DNA from: Dermatemys mawii
Taxonomy: Eukaryota > Chordata > Testudines > Dermatemydidae
Direction: 5' to 3'
Assembly: GCA_007922305.1 (NCBI GenBank)
Contig: ML677335.1
Location: 39,980,887 to 40,044,886, forward strand
Length of the DNA stretch: 64,000 nt
The translations under genes and the position numbers were made by a program. Shown piece after piece: positions 1 to 12,560 of this stretch. Every line of letters starts with the position of its first letter. Position 1 is the first letter of the stretch. The notes beneath the pieces were generated by a model. The model saw only the letters and a program-made list of their open reading frames with translations, ran no database searches and was not told the origin of the DNA.

Positions 1-1358
1 AGGATTGCACCTAGAGAAGATTCCTGAGTAAACCTCAGTGGGGTTCTGGGCTTGTATTTAGCTAAGCTCAGATGTTTATAGGAACCCAGTCATTCCTTTC
101 TTCTCAGTGTGACCTTTTGGCATTTCTTCAGTTCAGCCTTTTCTAGACACAAGCTCGCAAGTGCGATGGGTTCCTGCTGCCCTACATCCAGAACAAATTC
201 CTGTAATACTTTTCTCCTTTCTGACATGTGCACACCTGGCAATTTACCAGAACTCTTATGACCCTCTCTCCCTAGTGAGTAGGTTCTACAGTCACTCCTT
301 TTCTTCATCATGGCTTTGTGACTGCACCTGACAGGCTCCTTCCAGCTCTCCCTCTCTCTGCAATAAAAATATTATTTCCTAGCAGCCCAGAGCCCTCCTT
401 CCCATGCTTCTAATCAGGATCTTTGCAATCCTCTCTGCCTTTCTCCAGTCACCACTCCCCCTTGAAACCGAACATCAGGCTTTCAGGTTTACATGAAACT
501 CTTGCTCACTGCCCTATACATAAACACGCATAACATTGATTCTTTCTCTTAAAAGGCTAATAAAATTTCTGGGACCATGAGTTATGGTAGCCTTTTTACT
601 GGAGTTTGACAAGTACATTCAAATTTTGCATTTTGTAGAGTTTCCTCAGTAAGCGTTAGAGTCTCAAAGGGCAAAGGGTATGTTGTGACAACTGGACCTT
701 CAAATTTACCCAAATTCTGTGCTCAACTGTAAAAAATACATGAGGGTTCATAACCTATAATAACAAATGAGGTCAAAAGGTATAAAAGGGAAACACTGAA
801 TTAATCTAAACAAAAAGGCCTACTGATGTAACTCAAGGACTATGTTAAAATCATTCTCGGTCAACGAGAAAAATGTGGAACCAAAGAGGTAGGAGGAAAG
901 ATAGGAAGTATAGCAAAAGATCATCCTGGCTTGACCAGCAGATCTTCAGTGATCTGAAACTCAAAAAAGAATTCTACAAAAAGTGGAAACTAGGTCAAAT
1001 TAGAAAGGATGAATATAAACAAATAACACACGTATGGAGGGACATAATTAGAAAGGCCAAGGCACAAAATGAGATCAAACTAGCAAGAGACACAAAGGGT
1101 AACAAGAAAACATTCTACAAATGCATTAGAAGCAAGAGGAAGACCAAGGACAGGGTAGGCCCATTACTCAATGAGGAGTGAAAACCAATAGCAGAAAATG
1201 TGGAAATGGCAGAGGTGTTTAATGACTTCTTTGTTTCAGTTTTCACCAAGAAGGCTGGTGGTGATTGGACATCTAACATAGTGAATGCCAGTGAAAATGG
1301 GGTAGGATCAGAGGCTAAAATAGGGAAAGAACAAATTAAAAATTACTTAGGCAAGTTA

Positions 1359-1768
1359 CAGAGGGATAGCCGTGTTAGTCTGTACTAGTAAAAACAATGA
1401 GGGGTACCTTAGAGACTAATACATATATTTGGGCATAAGCTTTTGTGGGATATAACCCACTTCATCAGATGCCTGGAGTGGAAAATACAGTAAGCAGATA
1501 TAAATATCCAGCACATTAAAAAAAAGAAACAGATTGACAGAGCCAGAAGAGTACCCAGAACTCACATACTACAGCACATGCCCAAAAAAGAAAGTAACAG
1601 AATGCCGCTAGACATCACCTACAGCCCTCAACTAAAACCTCTCCAGCACATCAAAGATATATAACCAATCCTAATTGAATTGGCCTCATTAGCACTGGCT
1701 TTCCACTTGGTAAGGCATCTCTCATCTTTTCATGTGCTCTATATTTACACAAGGACTCCCCGTTGTTT
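1359..1768 (+). mobile_element. Penelope-like element fragment nested in CR1
   Basis: The insert is flanked by a 10-bp direct repeat, AGGCAAGTTA (1349-1358) and AGACAAGTTA (1769-1778). Removing it rejoins the CR1 reading frame as G-K-L-D-V-F-K. The insert has two parts in opposite orientation. 1362 to about 1510 is the terminal segment of the element on the minus strand, with a hammerhead-like motif. About 1520-1768 is on the + strand and contains a short coding piece (PQLKPLQ near 1630) followed by part of the 3' untranslated region. Inverted terminal pieces of this kind are common in Penelope insertions. It is heavily truncated and encodes no complete domain. Confidence 0.75.
1430..1470 (-). 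ncRNA. Hammerhead-ribozyme-like motif, Penelope copy 1
   Basis: Read on the minus strand this contains the intact core CTGATGA (1462-1468), an extra A, a perfect 5-bp stem (GTGGG/CCCAC) with a short loop, then AAAA where the ribozyme core has GAAA, then a GC-TTAT-GC hairpin. The order matches a hammerhead with a very short stem III. The lost G of GAAA and a C where the cleavage-site U is expected suggest this copy is inactive. Confidence 0.5.
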
Positions 1769-4649
1769 AGACAAGTTAGATGTCTTCAAGTCACCAGGGC
1801 CTGATGACCTGCGTCCTGGAATACTCAAGGAGCTGACTGAGGAGATATCTGAGCCATTAGTGATTTATCTCTGAAAAATCATGGAAGATGGAAGAGATTC
1901 TAGAAGACTGGAAAAGGGAAAGTATAGTGCCAATCTATAAAAAGGGAAATAAGGACAACCCAGAGAATTATAAACCAGTCAGCTGAACTTCTGTGCCTGG
2001 AAAGATAATGGAGGAAATAATTAAGCAATCAGTTTGCAAACATCTAGAAAATGATAAGGTGATAAGTAACAGCATAGATTTGTCAAGAACAAATCATGTC
2101 AAACTAACCTCTTCTACTGGAAAATTGTTTTTGCAGGGGCATATGTCTAAATCTGGAATGGCTTATCAGTTTGCCCACATCTATATGTCTTTTCCTTTGC
2201 TATTCATGACCAGCTGTGAAGTTTGTATTTTTTAGTTTTTGTTTTTCACCTGACTATGGAGAGTGAGTGTACTTCATGACAGCCTCCATTTTCACATGGG
2301 CGCATGTATGAACAAGAATATTTGCTATTCTTTATTCTTTGTGCATCATTCATCACTTTCTTGCTTAAACATTTTCTGTCACTCAGTCACTGAGCATAAA
2401 CAAAGCAATGTGACTTTGGTGACTAAACTTGCACCACAAATAGCTCACAACAACCCAGAGGTTGAAAATGGTTTGCCTTAAGTATTCAGTGAATACTTAG
2501 GAATTACATTCATAGCGATCATATTTGATTTACAAAGAGAAAAAGGGTTACATTTGCATAATACATTCACAATGAATAATTCAGCCAGCTCTCCTCCTGA
2601 TGAAGGCATTACTAAACTTTCAATCCTTATCTGAGGATGTTCCTTGCACACTGTTCTAAGTGTACTATTCTTGAAGGGTTTGGGAAGTGGTATATGGGAA
2701 TGGCACAGCTCTCTGTGTCTGGTGGAACCATTGGCGTTAATGGTTTCAGTTGAGTTAAGTCTTTAAACTGTCTTGGAGAAGAGCTCAGTATACAGTTCTG
2801 TTCTAACCTCATTGTATCTTGAAGACTTCACCTAATTATTTGGTGCTCTGTGTACAGAGAGTTTTTTCACATAGAAGAGGGGATTCATTATTTTTGTGAA
2901 CCATTTATATCACTGGCCTTGGGAGATTATTAATGGAAATAAATATGAGATAAGATTAGCGAGTATTTAGTGAATTTTATTTTTTTAAAATGTTATGCAA
3001 TGATATAAGCCATTAAAGTGAAGGCAATAGATACATATTGTTATGAAACAGATGAACAACCCATATTAATCCTTTTGGTGACTCTTTAATAAAAAAGCTT
3101 CTTTTTAAAGCTTCTTCTTAAAATACAGCTCAAACATATGGTTTTGGTAGAAGTCAAATAGCAAAACACAACTACAGGTCCACAATTTGGGGTCTCAGGA
3201 TATTTTGGGGTGCCATCAAGAGCATGAATCGTCTGGTAATAGAAGTGGGGCAGCATATATATTTCAGTAGAAGTTCTGACCATATTTTATTTGAAAATAA
3301 ATAAGAAATAAAATAGACAAGTCAGCATTGAACAGCAAAGGTAAAATGTTAAATAGTGGCTTCTGGCAACATCAGAATTCACTGACACGTTGCTCCAATA
3401 GTTTATGATGGCACCAGAAATCTTTTGATGGAATTGTAGTCCTGTAATTCAGTCGTGCCACTTTTATTCTGCAGAACTGTATAATTTTATGTACCAAGCC
3501 AGTCCGTTTAAAAAAGTAATTTTTTTTTAAAGCAGAAGGGGTGTAAAAGTGTATAGCTCTTTAAAAATCTCATCCGTGGCAATATTTGCAGAAAGAGGCC
3601 CAGCTGAGTGAAGGCCTGGCCAAAGAAAGACGAATGTGGGGAAAGGCTCTCTTTAGATTACTTGACAGAATTGTTGCCTATGACTAAGGGGAATATCGGC
3701 TTGAGATTCTTACTCTCATGACAAGTCCAAACTAAAAACAGAATAATTTACTAATATATTTAGTGATCTCCAATGCTTACCTATCCACTGGACGGCCAAC
3801 AATCCCATCAGGGTTGGGTGAGCAAAGACGATTTCTATTTTTCCTGTCAACTCAGCTGTTAGTCTGAGCAAAAGCTTGACCCTTCCTATGTAGCTGTGGA
3901 GTATGCCAGAAGCAGCAAGAACAGTGTGATTTACAATGCTTAAGGGTGGGTGAGATACCAGATTTCTGGAGCCTATCAAGCTGCAATCCTTTGCCTGTAG
4001 GTTTGGAGGTGGTGCAGAGGGGGGATTGGAAAGGAATTGTGGTGCTGGCTAGTATTATGTGGATCTGCTGGCCTTCTGTGAAACAAGGGTACAGCTGATG
4101 TGGGGCTTATTGCAATAGTGATTTCACAGCAGTTCTGATGCTGCTCCATTTCTGGGGGATTCTTTCCCACGCTTTCCTGTGAAACTCTTGTGAATCAAGC
4201 CTGGCTTGGAGTAAGACTTGGGCCTTCTGCAGTAATGAATTCTTCAAACTGTCTGGGCCCAATAAAATACCTTTGTTTCTAGCTTGTGTTTTCCAGCATT
4301 CCGCTGCCATTTATGTTCAAGATCTATGATAACTGTTTGAAACAATGCTGTCTCCTTTCTTCACCCTCTCAATCTTGCAATGAGGAGATATTGCTAAGTT
4401 TGTAGCACCTCAGTTCTTGCTGTCAGCAACAGTCTGTGATGCCACAGGCTTAGACTGAGGATCTGCCCTCTAGAGAAGCACAAGTCAGTGCATAGTGGAG
4501 AAGTCTCATTCCAACTAAAATCTCTTAAAACTGAACAGGAAACAGGGAATTCAGGCAGTTACCAACAAAGTCACTCTTGAATAAACATGCTTTTCTCACT
4601 TTTGCCTTAGTATGGCAATTGCTTCTCAGAAGTGATGATCACAATACAT

Positions 4650-5745
4650 CAAATACCAATTTATTACCTTCTGGGATGCAATCCAGACTAGTGAGGGGTT
4701 GAGTCACCACCAGCCGTGCAACCTTGGGTGTCTCACAATGCCTAGGTGATGTAGGTTCCAACCTGGACTGCTCACAAACAGCCAAAGAGGATGTGGATCA
4801 CTCACTGAGTGTCTGTGTATAGCTGCAACCTGTCAGCAATACTCCAGTCAACACTCTGGCTTCCACCAGCTTTGGTGACCACTTGCAGGGTAACCTCAAC
4901 ATACTCCCAGACCTGGCCTTTCCCCACAAAGTGTGGTCTGCCCTATCCAGCCTTCTCCTGGACAGTTCAGATATTATAGTTCTGTTGCCCCTGCAATGGG
5001 TCAATATGCAACAGTTCACTATGTTAATGACAGTTACCAAACAATTCAGTTTAACCACAGCACAGGATTAGTTTTGATTAAAGAATGAAACATGTTTGTT
5101 TAATTACAAAGTGATTTTAAGTGAGCACAAGTGCAAAGTATTAAAGTCAGAAATGGTTACAAGAGAAATAAAGATAAAACCCTTTCTAGTAGTTCACATT
5201 TAACAAACTAGATTCCGTTCAAGGTAAAATCCTTACCTCATGTTCCCATCAATATTGCTGACCAAATTCTTGAGTCAGGATCTGCCCCAAAGGCTTTTTA
5301 TGTGAAAGAGATAGAGACTGACTGAGATTTTTACCCCTCACTTTTATAGTCTAGTCCCCTTTGAAGTGGATTGTTCAGAGGATTACTCCTCAAAGCAAAG
5401 TTTATTCAATCAGTGAAGATGGCAATGTGGAGTCTAGGGGTGAAGGTGCTGCCATATGCTTTCTTCTACTCTGTGTATGCTAAAATGCAGATTTACCTAG
5501 TCTCGCTCTAGCTGTCTCAAGGACCTTGTTTGCTACTTATATGAAAATTGAGGTAAATGCACATTCCTTTGTTTAAGATACACTTGCTTTAACCACTCCT
5601 GTCTAATAAGGGCTACATTTCACCATAATATTATTGACCAGCAAGTTACTAGTTTCCAAATAAGTCACAAGACATATTTTGTATAAAAATTATTACGGTA
5701 ACGTATAAGGTGAGAATAGAGGAGTACACTGAGTCAGACAACTTT
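4650..5745. repeat. LTR/ERV-like interspersed repeat
   Basis: The stretch from the CACTCAGTGAGT-type motif near 4800 to the ACACTGAGTCAGAC motif near 5735 resembles a long interspersed repeat I associate with turtles and crocodilians, probably an endogenous-retrovirus-type LTR. No clean TG...CA ends or target duplication could be fixed, so limits, orientation and class are uncertain. The two opposed reading frames near 4800-5070 are incidental. Confidence 0.45.
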
Positions 5746-6425
5746 ACTGTAATTTACAGATGCAGAGGACCTCTCAGGATCAGGCCCCGAGACTGTATTC
5801 TCCTTCTAGAAAACCCTCTTTCTCTACCAAATAGTGATTTATTCGTAGCTCTTTGAGCGGACACAAAAAAACAGAGTTTTTGTTTCCTCTTTATATGATC
5901 TGCCTTTTGTTCCACCATGAGTTCTCTGAGTCATCTAGGATTCAAAGTACTTCTCTTTTAAAATGTCCAGATTCACTCCCATTATGCAAGCTTGGTGCTC
6001 CTCATTCAAAGCTGGCCTATGGGCATGCAGTATTCATTAACCCTGGCATCACCTTCAGTTCAGCATTTGGTTTAATACTGTCTGAAGTTTTAAATAATAA
6101 AACGAAAACATAGGGGAGAAACTATGTATGTCAAATCCACAAATGAGAGGACAGTTCTCTGCTTCACTGAGGCTTCTTTGAAGTTATTACCTTTTTGGAA
6201 ACAGTTTGTACTGCACCTTACAGGTTGCCAGGAAGCCACTACCATTAAAGCTAATGATGCTTAGAGGGCAGTGTTTGCTTGCTCTTTACATCTCCATGCT
6301 CTTGGATCTTCCCACTGCCTTCCTGTCTTTCCAAGCCTCTTCTGTGAAGGGAGCTTTTTAATATGGAGCTCTGCTAAATTAGCTGCAGTGAAGTTTCAGA
6401 ATTCATTCTTTTCAGTCATGTTTAA

Positions 6426-6543
6426 GATTAGCAGCCATGTTAGTCTGTATCCGTAAAGAAAACGAGGAATACTTGTGGCACCTTAGAAACTAATCAATTT
6501 ATTTCAGCATAAGCTTTCGTGGCCTATAGCCCACTTCATCGAT
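6426..6543 (-). mobile_element. Penelope-like terminal fragment
   Basis: On the minus strand it shows the recurrent element end: a hammerhead-like motif, then a stretch ending in GTGCCACAAG and the GACTAACATGGCTGCT terminus. It is about 118 bp with no coding part. It directly abuts the truncated 5' edge of the CR1 copy that begins near 6545. Confidence 0.7.
6506..6543 (-). ncRNA. Hammerhead-ribozyme-like motif, Penelope copy 2
   Basis: The minus strand reads CGATGA (one U lost from CTGATGA), stem II GTGGGC/GGCCAC with one mismatch, intact GAAA, and the GC-TTAT-GC hairpin followed by TG. The missing core U and G at the expected cleavage position argue that it is a decayed ribozyme. Confidence 0.45.
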
Positions 6544-6544
6544 T

Positions 6545-6920
6545 GTTTAGTTTGCAGAAGAGAAGAATGAGGGGGGATTTGAAGCTGCTTTCAGCTACCT
6601 GAACGGGCGTTCCAAAGAGGATGGATTTAGACTGTTCTCAGTGGTAGCAATGACAGAACAAGGAGTAATGGTCTCAAATTGCAATGGAGGAAGTTTAGGT
6701 TGAATATAAGAAAAAACTTTCTCACTAGGAGGGTGGTGAAGCACTGGAATGGGTTACCTAGGGAGGTGGTGGAATCTCCTTCCTTAGATGTTTTTAAGGT
6801 CGGGCTTGACAAAGCCCTGGCTGGGATGATTTAGTTGGGGACTGGTCCTGCTTTGAGCATGGGGTTGGACTAGATGACCTCCTGAGTCCCTTCCAACCCT
6901 GATATTCTGTGATTCTGTGA
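6545..6920 (+). mobile_element. CR1 LINE 3' end
   Basis: This is a 5'-truncated CR1 copy with the end of ORF2 and the 3' UTR. It has the typical CACTAGGAGGGTGGTGAAGC, GGTGGTGGAATCTCC and GACTAGATGACCTCC blocks and ends in ATTCTGTGATTCTGTGA, the 8-bp tail repeat of the family. It is fairly well preserved compared with the other CR1 copies here. Confidence 0.9.
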
Positions 6921-7557
6921 ATAGGGGCTGGTCACAATGGGTTGACACTGCTAATAATAAGAAGTTAACTAAACATTTTCAAGAATGCTTGTTTCTAAAT
7001 GAGCAAAAATTCAAGAGTGGGCATGGTTTTTATTTTTCTAATCCAGTTTGCCCGCTCTGGCAGCTGGTCTTTCATATTGTGTTGCTCTCAGCTGTCTTAG
7101 GGTGTCTTTGTAAACCAACTACGACATTCCAAACAGTAGAGGGCAGTTTGTGTAATGTTTACCTTCAAGAGGCAATGGTACTTACTGGTGGTAGTAATAT
7201 TTCAGAACCACTCTATCAGTCTGTCTTGGGTTTTTGCATTCATGAAAGTGGTACCTCCAGAAATGACAACCTGCATACTCAAGGATATAGGGATGCCCCT
7301 CACAAACAAATAGGGTGGGGAGCAATTCATTTGCTGTGCTATAGTTTGAATCCAGGAGATACTGAAATCTTCCAGCAGTTACATCTGACATCTGGATTGA
7401 CCTCCCAAGTATGTTGTTGGTTGGCATACTTAACATCATGGCGGCAGATTATCTCATTGTCTTCCCAATTGCTGGTGGTGTGTTCTGATCTGCTCCCGGA
7501 GACTGCCTGGAATGTTTCCCATCAAGGGCTTGTGTGCGTACATGCACATATGTGTAC

Positions 7558-8217
7558 TGTGACAAAGCTCCAAGTTTGTACTTGTGGGTCCTGCGCTTCC
7601 TGGCAGATTTAGGGGCCTCAGATACTCATCTAGGCCCCAGAGTGACCTCCCTTTCTCAGTATAATTGGCAAAAGTCACCGCCTAGTGAGTTACCTTCATC
7701 ACAGGCCAGTATGAAAGATGGAAAAAGTGGGGAGCCCGGGCCTGCTCTCTACTCCGAGCTCCAGCCCAGGGACCCTAATAGTATCAGCTAAGATGGCTGA
7801 CCTTTTATCCACAAAACACAATACAATTCCCTGAGCTACTTCCCCACAGCAGTCCCTGCTTCTTCAAACTCCACTTCACCCTTACCTCAGGGCCTCCTTC
7901 CTTCTGGATGATATGTTGTCCACCGCTCAGTCTCACCAACAGCACAACCTCCTTCCACAGCTCCTGACACCCACAGCCACCTGACTAACTGGGAGGTTTT
8001 TATCTGGTTTCAGCCAGTCCCTGATTGGCTTCAGGTGTCCCAATCAGGCTAGCTGTTTCTACTCCTGTCTAGAAGGTTCTTAATTGGCCCCAGGTGTCTT
8101 GATTGGCCTGGAATAGCCTTTGTTTGGCTAGCCAGGGAACAGGGCCCTGCACATCCTGAGACTAATATACCTGCCTTCCAGCACTCTCCTATATCCTTCT
8201 GGTCTGACTCCGTCACA
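7558..8217 (-). mobile_element. Solo LTR (660 bp, Gypsy/ERV type)
   Basis: The element starts TGTGACAAAG and ends CCGTCACA, so it has inverted TGTGAC/GTCACA ends. It is flanked by the 4-bp direct repeat GTAC (7554-7557 and 8218-8221). The minus strand carries several CCAAT-type boxes upstream of an A+T-rich TATA-like stretch, which suggests transcription leftward. No internal region adjoins it, so it is a recombined solo LTR. Confidence 0.75.
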
Positions 8218-9825
8218 GTACGTATGTTCCACTTCAGAGATGTTACAGTTCCTCTTCTTTTGATGTTCTGCCTACAGCCCCAGTCATGTCTCCCACCTAT
8301 CATCACTGCAGGCCAACACGAAGTCATGGCAGTGTGACATTGTCATGTGCTTAAAGATGCAATGCCATCTTGTGTTTCTAAGCTACACATACACTTTTGC
8401 CACAATGTAGTGGGAAATGCCAGGTGACTGAGCCAGCCATTTACACTGAGTACTGTGGTCAGAGTGGATATTATTTTCATTTTAGATCAGTTTTACCTAA
8501 TTCTGAGGCTGGGATGCTTTTATATAATATCTTCTTTTCTAGGATAGGTCATGTTTGTCAGTGAAATTCAGGGATTTAATGTGTCTGCTGCTGTGATACA
8601 CTATGAGAAATAATCACAATAGGATTAGTGTAAAATCCTTATATTTGAATGGATTTTCATGCTGCCTCCTTATACAACCTTCATGTTAATTCTTACTCTT
8701 TCTGAATCTAGTCTTTGTAACCCTTTCATAGTGAAATTCCAGCTTCCATAGCAGCTATTGCAATTCTGAATTTTCTTGGTATGTTTGGAAATGACAGGGA
8801 ATTGCTGTAGGTAAATAATGTTAGCAAGAAATTTATGCTAATGATGACTCTTTAAAAGCTTTGGATTGGAATAGTATATTGATAGTCACATTTCAGTGAT
8901 AAAGAGTAACAAATGAGGATCATTTAGTTGAGTCACCATGCATAAGAAAATAAAAAGTCAAAAATGAATAATTTGTGAATGGAATGACTCTGTTCCAGTT
9001 CTTATTTCTTCTTTGCTATTATTGCTGAGTTCAAACTCTCCTGCATGGTCTCTCCTTCCTCCCTACCCTAAAGAAACCCCTCTCTGAGTATGCTGCAGGG
9101 CATGGGCTCCTCAAAAGTGAAGAGTGCTCAGAGGATGAAAGGGAACCAGACAGGGTCTTCTGGATTCTCTCCCACTTATCTCTGCTTTTGGAAACCCCTT
9201 TATTGGGAAAGGTAGAGGGGTACTGCAATAGGAGGACCTGGAAAATGCTTCTGAAGGAGTTGTGCTGCCAGTGGCTGGCAGGCAAGTCAATAGGAACGGG
9301 CAACTTTCCTTTTGCAGATACACACAAATTAGGGATGGAGCATCTGTGGATAGGCATATATCACTTATGAACCTAGCTAGTGATCCATCTGTGTGGCAGT
9401 TATATACGAAGAGGCTGTGTCCCTTGGGATTTGCCATGACGATGATGATGTGAGTTAGAGGCAACTAATAATGGGAAACACCTTTTCTTCTAAGACACTG
9501 GTTCAAATCCAGCCTAGTAATGGGTGGAGGTCATTGCCATCAATCAGCTGTTTGGTGGGTTAACAGAAATAAACTGATACTCTAGTCTATTATCTAATAG
9601 ATATGTCCACAAAACCCACAATATCTTTCTGGAAGTCTCAGCAAGAGGTGGATGGTTCCTCCAAAACAGGGCAGAGACATGGAACCTTGCACTGATGCTC
9701 CCTGTGCTGGAATTTTTCTACGTCAGGGGGCGGAAGGGGAGTGCTGGATTAGCTCCCTCCAAACTCTTAAACTTTTTTATGATAAATTTAAGTAAGTAAC
9801 AACATCTAAGCAAAGAGGGAGAGGG

Positions 9826-9840
9826 GTGTGTGTGTGTGTG
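9826..9840 (+). repeat. (GT)n microsatellite
   Basis: A short GT dinucleotide run. Confidence 0.9.
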
Positions 9841-12239
9841 TTGGCTTGTAGAAAACTAGGAAGAGCTTATGATTACATGGTGCCCAGGTTCACTTTTTAA
9901 AAACATTTGTGTCAGAGTATGCAGTGAGAACAGTACGCTTTAGTGTCTTCTTTGGAGGGTATGGCCTGGATCTGTCCTTGGTCTGACACTTGGAATGAGA
10001 TATTCTGTCTCTTGTGACATTAAGATTGTACACCATGAAACATGGGTCATTCCCTGTGGTGAATGAATATGCATCCCTTCTTGATGACAAATCATTTCTA
10101 AAATGTTTGGCACATGTTTGTTCAGAATACTATAAATTCTTACTGCTCTTGCTAGATATCCCATGTGCCATCTTACAGCAGATCAGTTTTTATCACCTGC
10201 ACTGTACAAATCTATATCAATCATCTTGAATATCTCTTTGAAACAGCTACTTATAGGCATTTCAGAACTGAACTGAAGTTTTTGGCCAGAGTATATAACC
10301 TTTTACAAAGTGAACACAATGGAATTATTTTGACTCTTTCTTTCATTTCTTATTTTATAGCATATCCACTTCTTTCTTGGCACTAGTGGCCCATGCCCTG
10401 TGAGTCACAAGAGCAAAGAAAATGCCACTGCGGATCTTCTTTAAAGCAGCACCCTGCAGCATGAATCAGGCTTTGAGACTGGTCTTCGTCCTTCTTTTGC
10501 CATTGTCCTTGTCATTCTGTTCTGCCCCATGGTTCCAACCTTTCTGAATAGTATAGTCCTGTATTAGGATAATTTGTTCCTGGTGAATGCCAAGGAAAAT
10601 TAAAAAACATGCTGACTTGTAACTTCTCTGTGAAGTTAAACTACATCATAAAGCGTTTTAATGAGTGCATATATCTTTTTTTTATAAAGCTAGATCCTCA
10701 TCCCCACCTCTCTACAAGGTTAGCTTACTGAAATGTAACATCTCCTTTCAAGTGCCAGCTTTATCATAGAAACTGTGCAGCTTAAGTTTATTGCTCTGGA
10801 AGCAAAGCATTAAATGGGATTTTGTATAGTCAGGACTACAGCATTGAGAGGACCACAAAAGTGTAAAATAATCTAAAAATTACAAGGAATCAATATATCC
10901 CCTTTTCCTCCACTACATTCCTCTTTCAATAGGGTGCATAGCTCAAGTCTTGTTCCTTTCTGTCAGCTTTCTCTCAGCTCATCTGAAAGATGGCACTTGC
11001 TTCTCCCTAATGGGGTTAGACTGCTTCAGTTCTGACCCTGGGGAAGTGTGCTACTTACAAATCTTCTGTCCAAATAGTGCCCTGCTCTAAGTCTGCTTCT
11101 AAAATAGGGCACAATCATAGCTTGTTTTAGTTTCGCTGTAACCAGCGGTATATTTAGGGATACTTGACAATGTAGCAAAAGGCTCCATTTACATGTTAGG
11201 TCCCTAAATTTTAGTATTAAAAATACCATGCCTGTTGAGGTCTCCTGGGTGTGATATAACATAAGACTTTTTGACTGAGGCTGTGAAGTAATAAATAAAT
11301 ACACAATTCTTTTCATTTCTTAAGGAACTAGGTTTGTATTGTCCATGTTAGCTTTGCCTTTTTCACCAGGTAATGGGATGGTTATCTTTTTGTAAGGACT
11401 TGACAAGATTCTCACTACAGAGAGAGAGTTACAACGTAAGCCTCACAAAGAAATGGCCCAAGAAAAAACATACATGGGGCTGGAGAATATATATATTTTT
11501 TTAATATACAGAACTTTTTCCCTTGTGCATAATATTTTATGGTGTTTGAATGAGGGCCAATGAAAATTAGAGGGATAAATACTAATTACGCTGCATATTT
11601 AGTAACACCATCCTGAGAATGGCATAAGTACTATTACAATCTGTTAAAAATGTTAAAGGGGAAAGAGCACCATATATAGTACTTTGTGCTGCCTTAGTAC
11701 AAAATCAGTCAATAAAATCTATTCTGTCAAACAGTAAAGAAATCATTAGAAATCAAGTGCCAATGTGATTCTCCCTGAATAGCAATGTTCTTGCTGGATT
11801 TCGTTGTTTTCCACATGAGGTTTAGATCATGCATTTAGACACTGCCCTGAGCCAGATATCAGGCCATAAGCTGCCTGCCCCAAGGGTAGGGGAATCAGTC
11901 TCTTCACCAAGGCACAATTCCCTCCCTGATTCCCCCTTTCTGCAGGCAGGATAGTTTTATTGTTGGCTATAGGAGATTCTGGCCAGGGTGTTGGATGGCA
12001 ATGTCAAATTTCCATCCATGCCTTGTCCCTCCCCCTGCCTATTCCCCAAGAGGGGATAGGAAGTGCACTACAGTCACTTATTCCTGCAGACCCAGAGCCA
12101 AGTTTAGGCCTTTCTGTTGAGAAAGGGCTCTTTTTCTCTTGCGCAAACTTGGCCGTTTATGGCTTCACACTTGCAGGGGAACATTGCTTTCAAGAGAAGT
12201 CATTCTTGCAAAAAGAAAGGTGCTCTCTGAGGTATCTTG

Positions 12240-12560
12240 ACCTAACGTCTATGTAGGGCCTTGAAGGTTAGGGTTTGACCTTGATTTTGACTTGATATCC
12301 TATTTGAAGCTATTGCAGTGAGTGGGACACTTGAGCAATATGCTGTCAGTAGATGCTGTTGTTGAGGAGAAGGGCTGATGCATTCTGGGCTAACTAAAGA
12401 CTTTTTAGTATTGGTATGCTCATGCTTAGGCACAGTGAGTTGCAATAATTCAGTCTGGAGATCACAAAAGCCTGGATTAATGTGGTGAGGTGTATGTTAG
12501 GTAGGACGGGAGGCAGTCTTCTGAACAGTCATAGGCTGGAGGAAAGCATTCTTTGTGGTC
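12240..12560 (-). repeat. Possible ancient LINE 3' fragment
   Basis: The wording of this stretch (GGGCCTTGAAGGTTAGG, then CAGTGAGTGG and ACTTGAGCAATATGCT) resembles old L2/L3-type LINE 3' ends in the antisense direction. The match is from memory and is weak. There is no coding block or tail to confirm it. Confidence 0.3.

Larger units (their letters stand above)
730..2140 (+). mobile_element. CR1 LINE ORF2 remnant, split by a Penelope insertion
   Basis: Translation from 873 gives the basic linker typical of CR1 ORF2 between endonuclease and reverse transcriptase, with the KAKAQ and NKKTFYK type of motif. After one in-frame stop at 1179-1181 it continues in the same frame with AEVFNDFFVSVF. 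The reverse transcriptase start (SPGPDD) resumes near 1790 and runs to about 2110, including the PGKIMEEII block. Stops and frame changes show it is dead. The frame is broken at 1358/1769 by a separate Penelope element. The 5' limit is approximate. Confidence 0.85.

Noticed and set aside
6917..7612. The longest open frame in the window (231 codons, + strand).
   Set aside because: It begins in the CR1 tail, crosses unmarked intron and ends inside the solo LTR. It has no ATG at its start, no recognisable domain and no splice context, so it is best explained as chance.
9031..9464. Two overlapping minus-strand frames of 108 and 117 codons.
   Set aside because: No domain, no splice or start context, and they overlap in different frames. 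No repeat family was recognised either.
9480..9560. GGTTCAAATCC-like sequence resembling a tRNA B box.
   Set aside because: No A box at the right distance and no foldable acceptor or anticodon stems are present.
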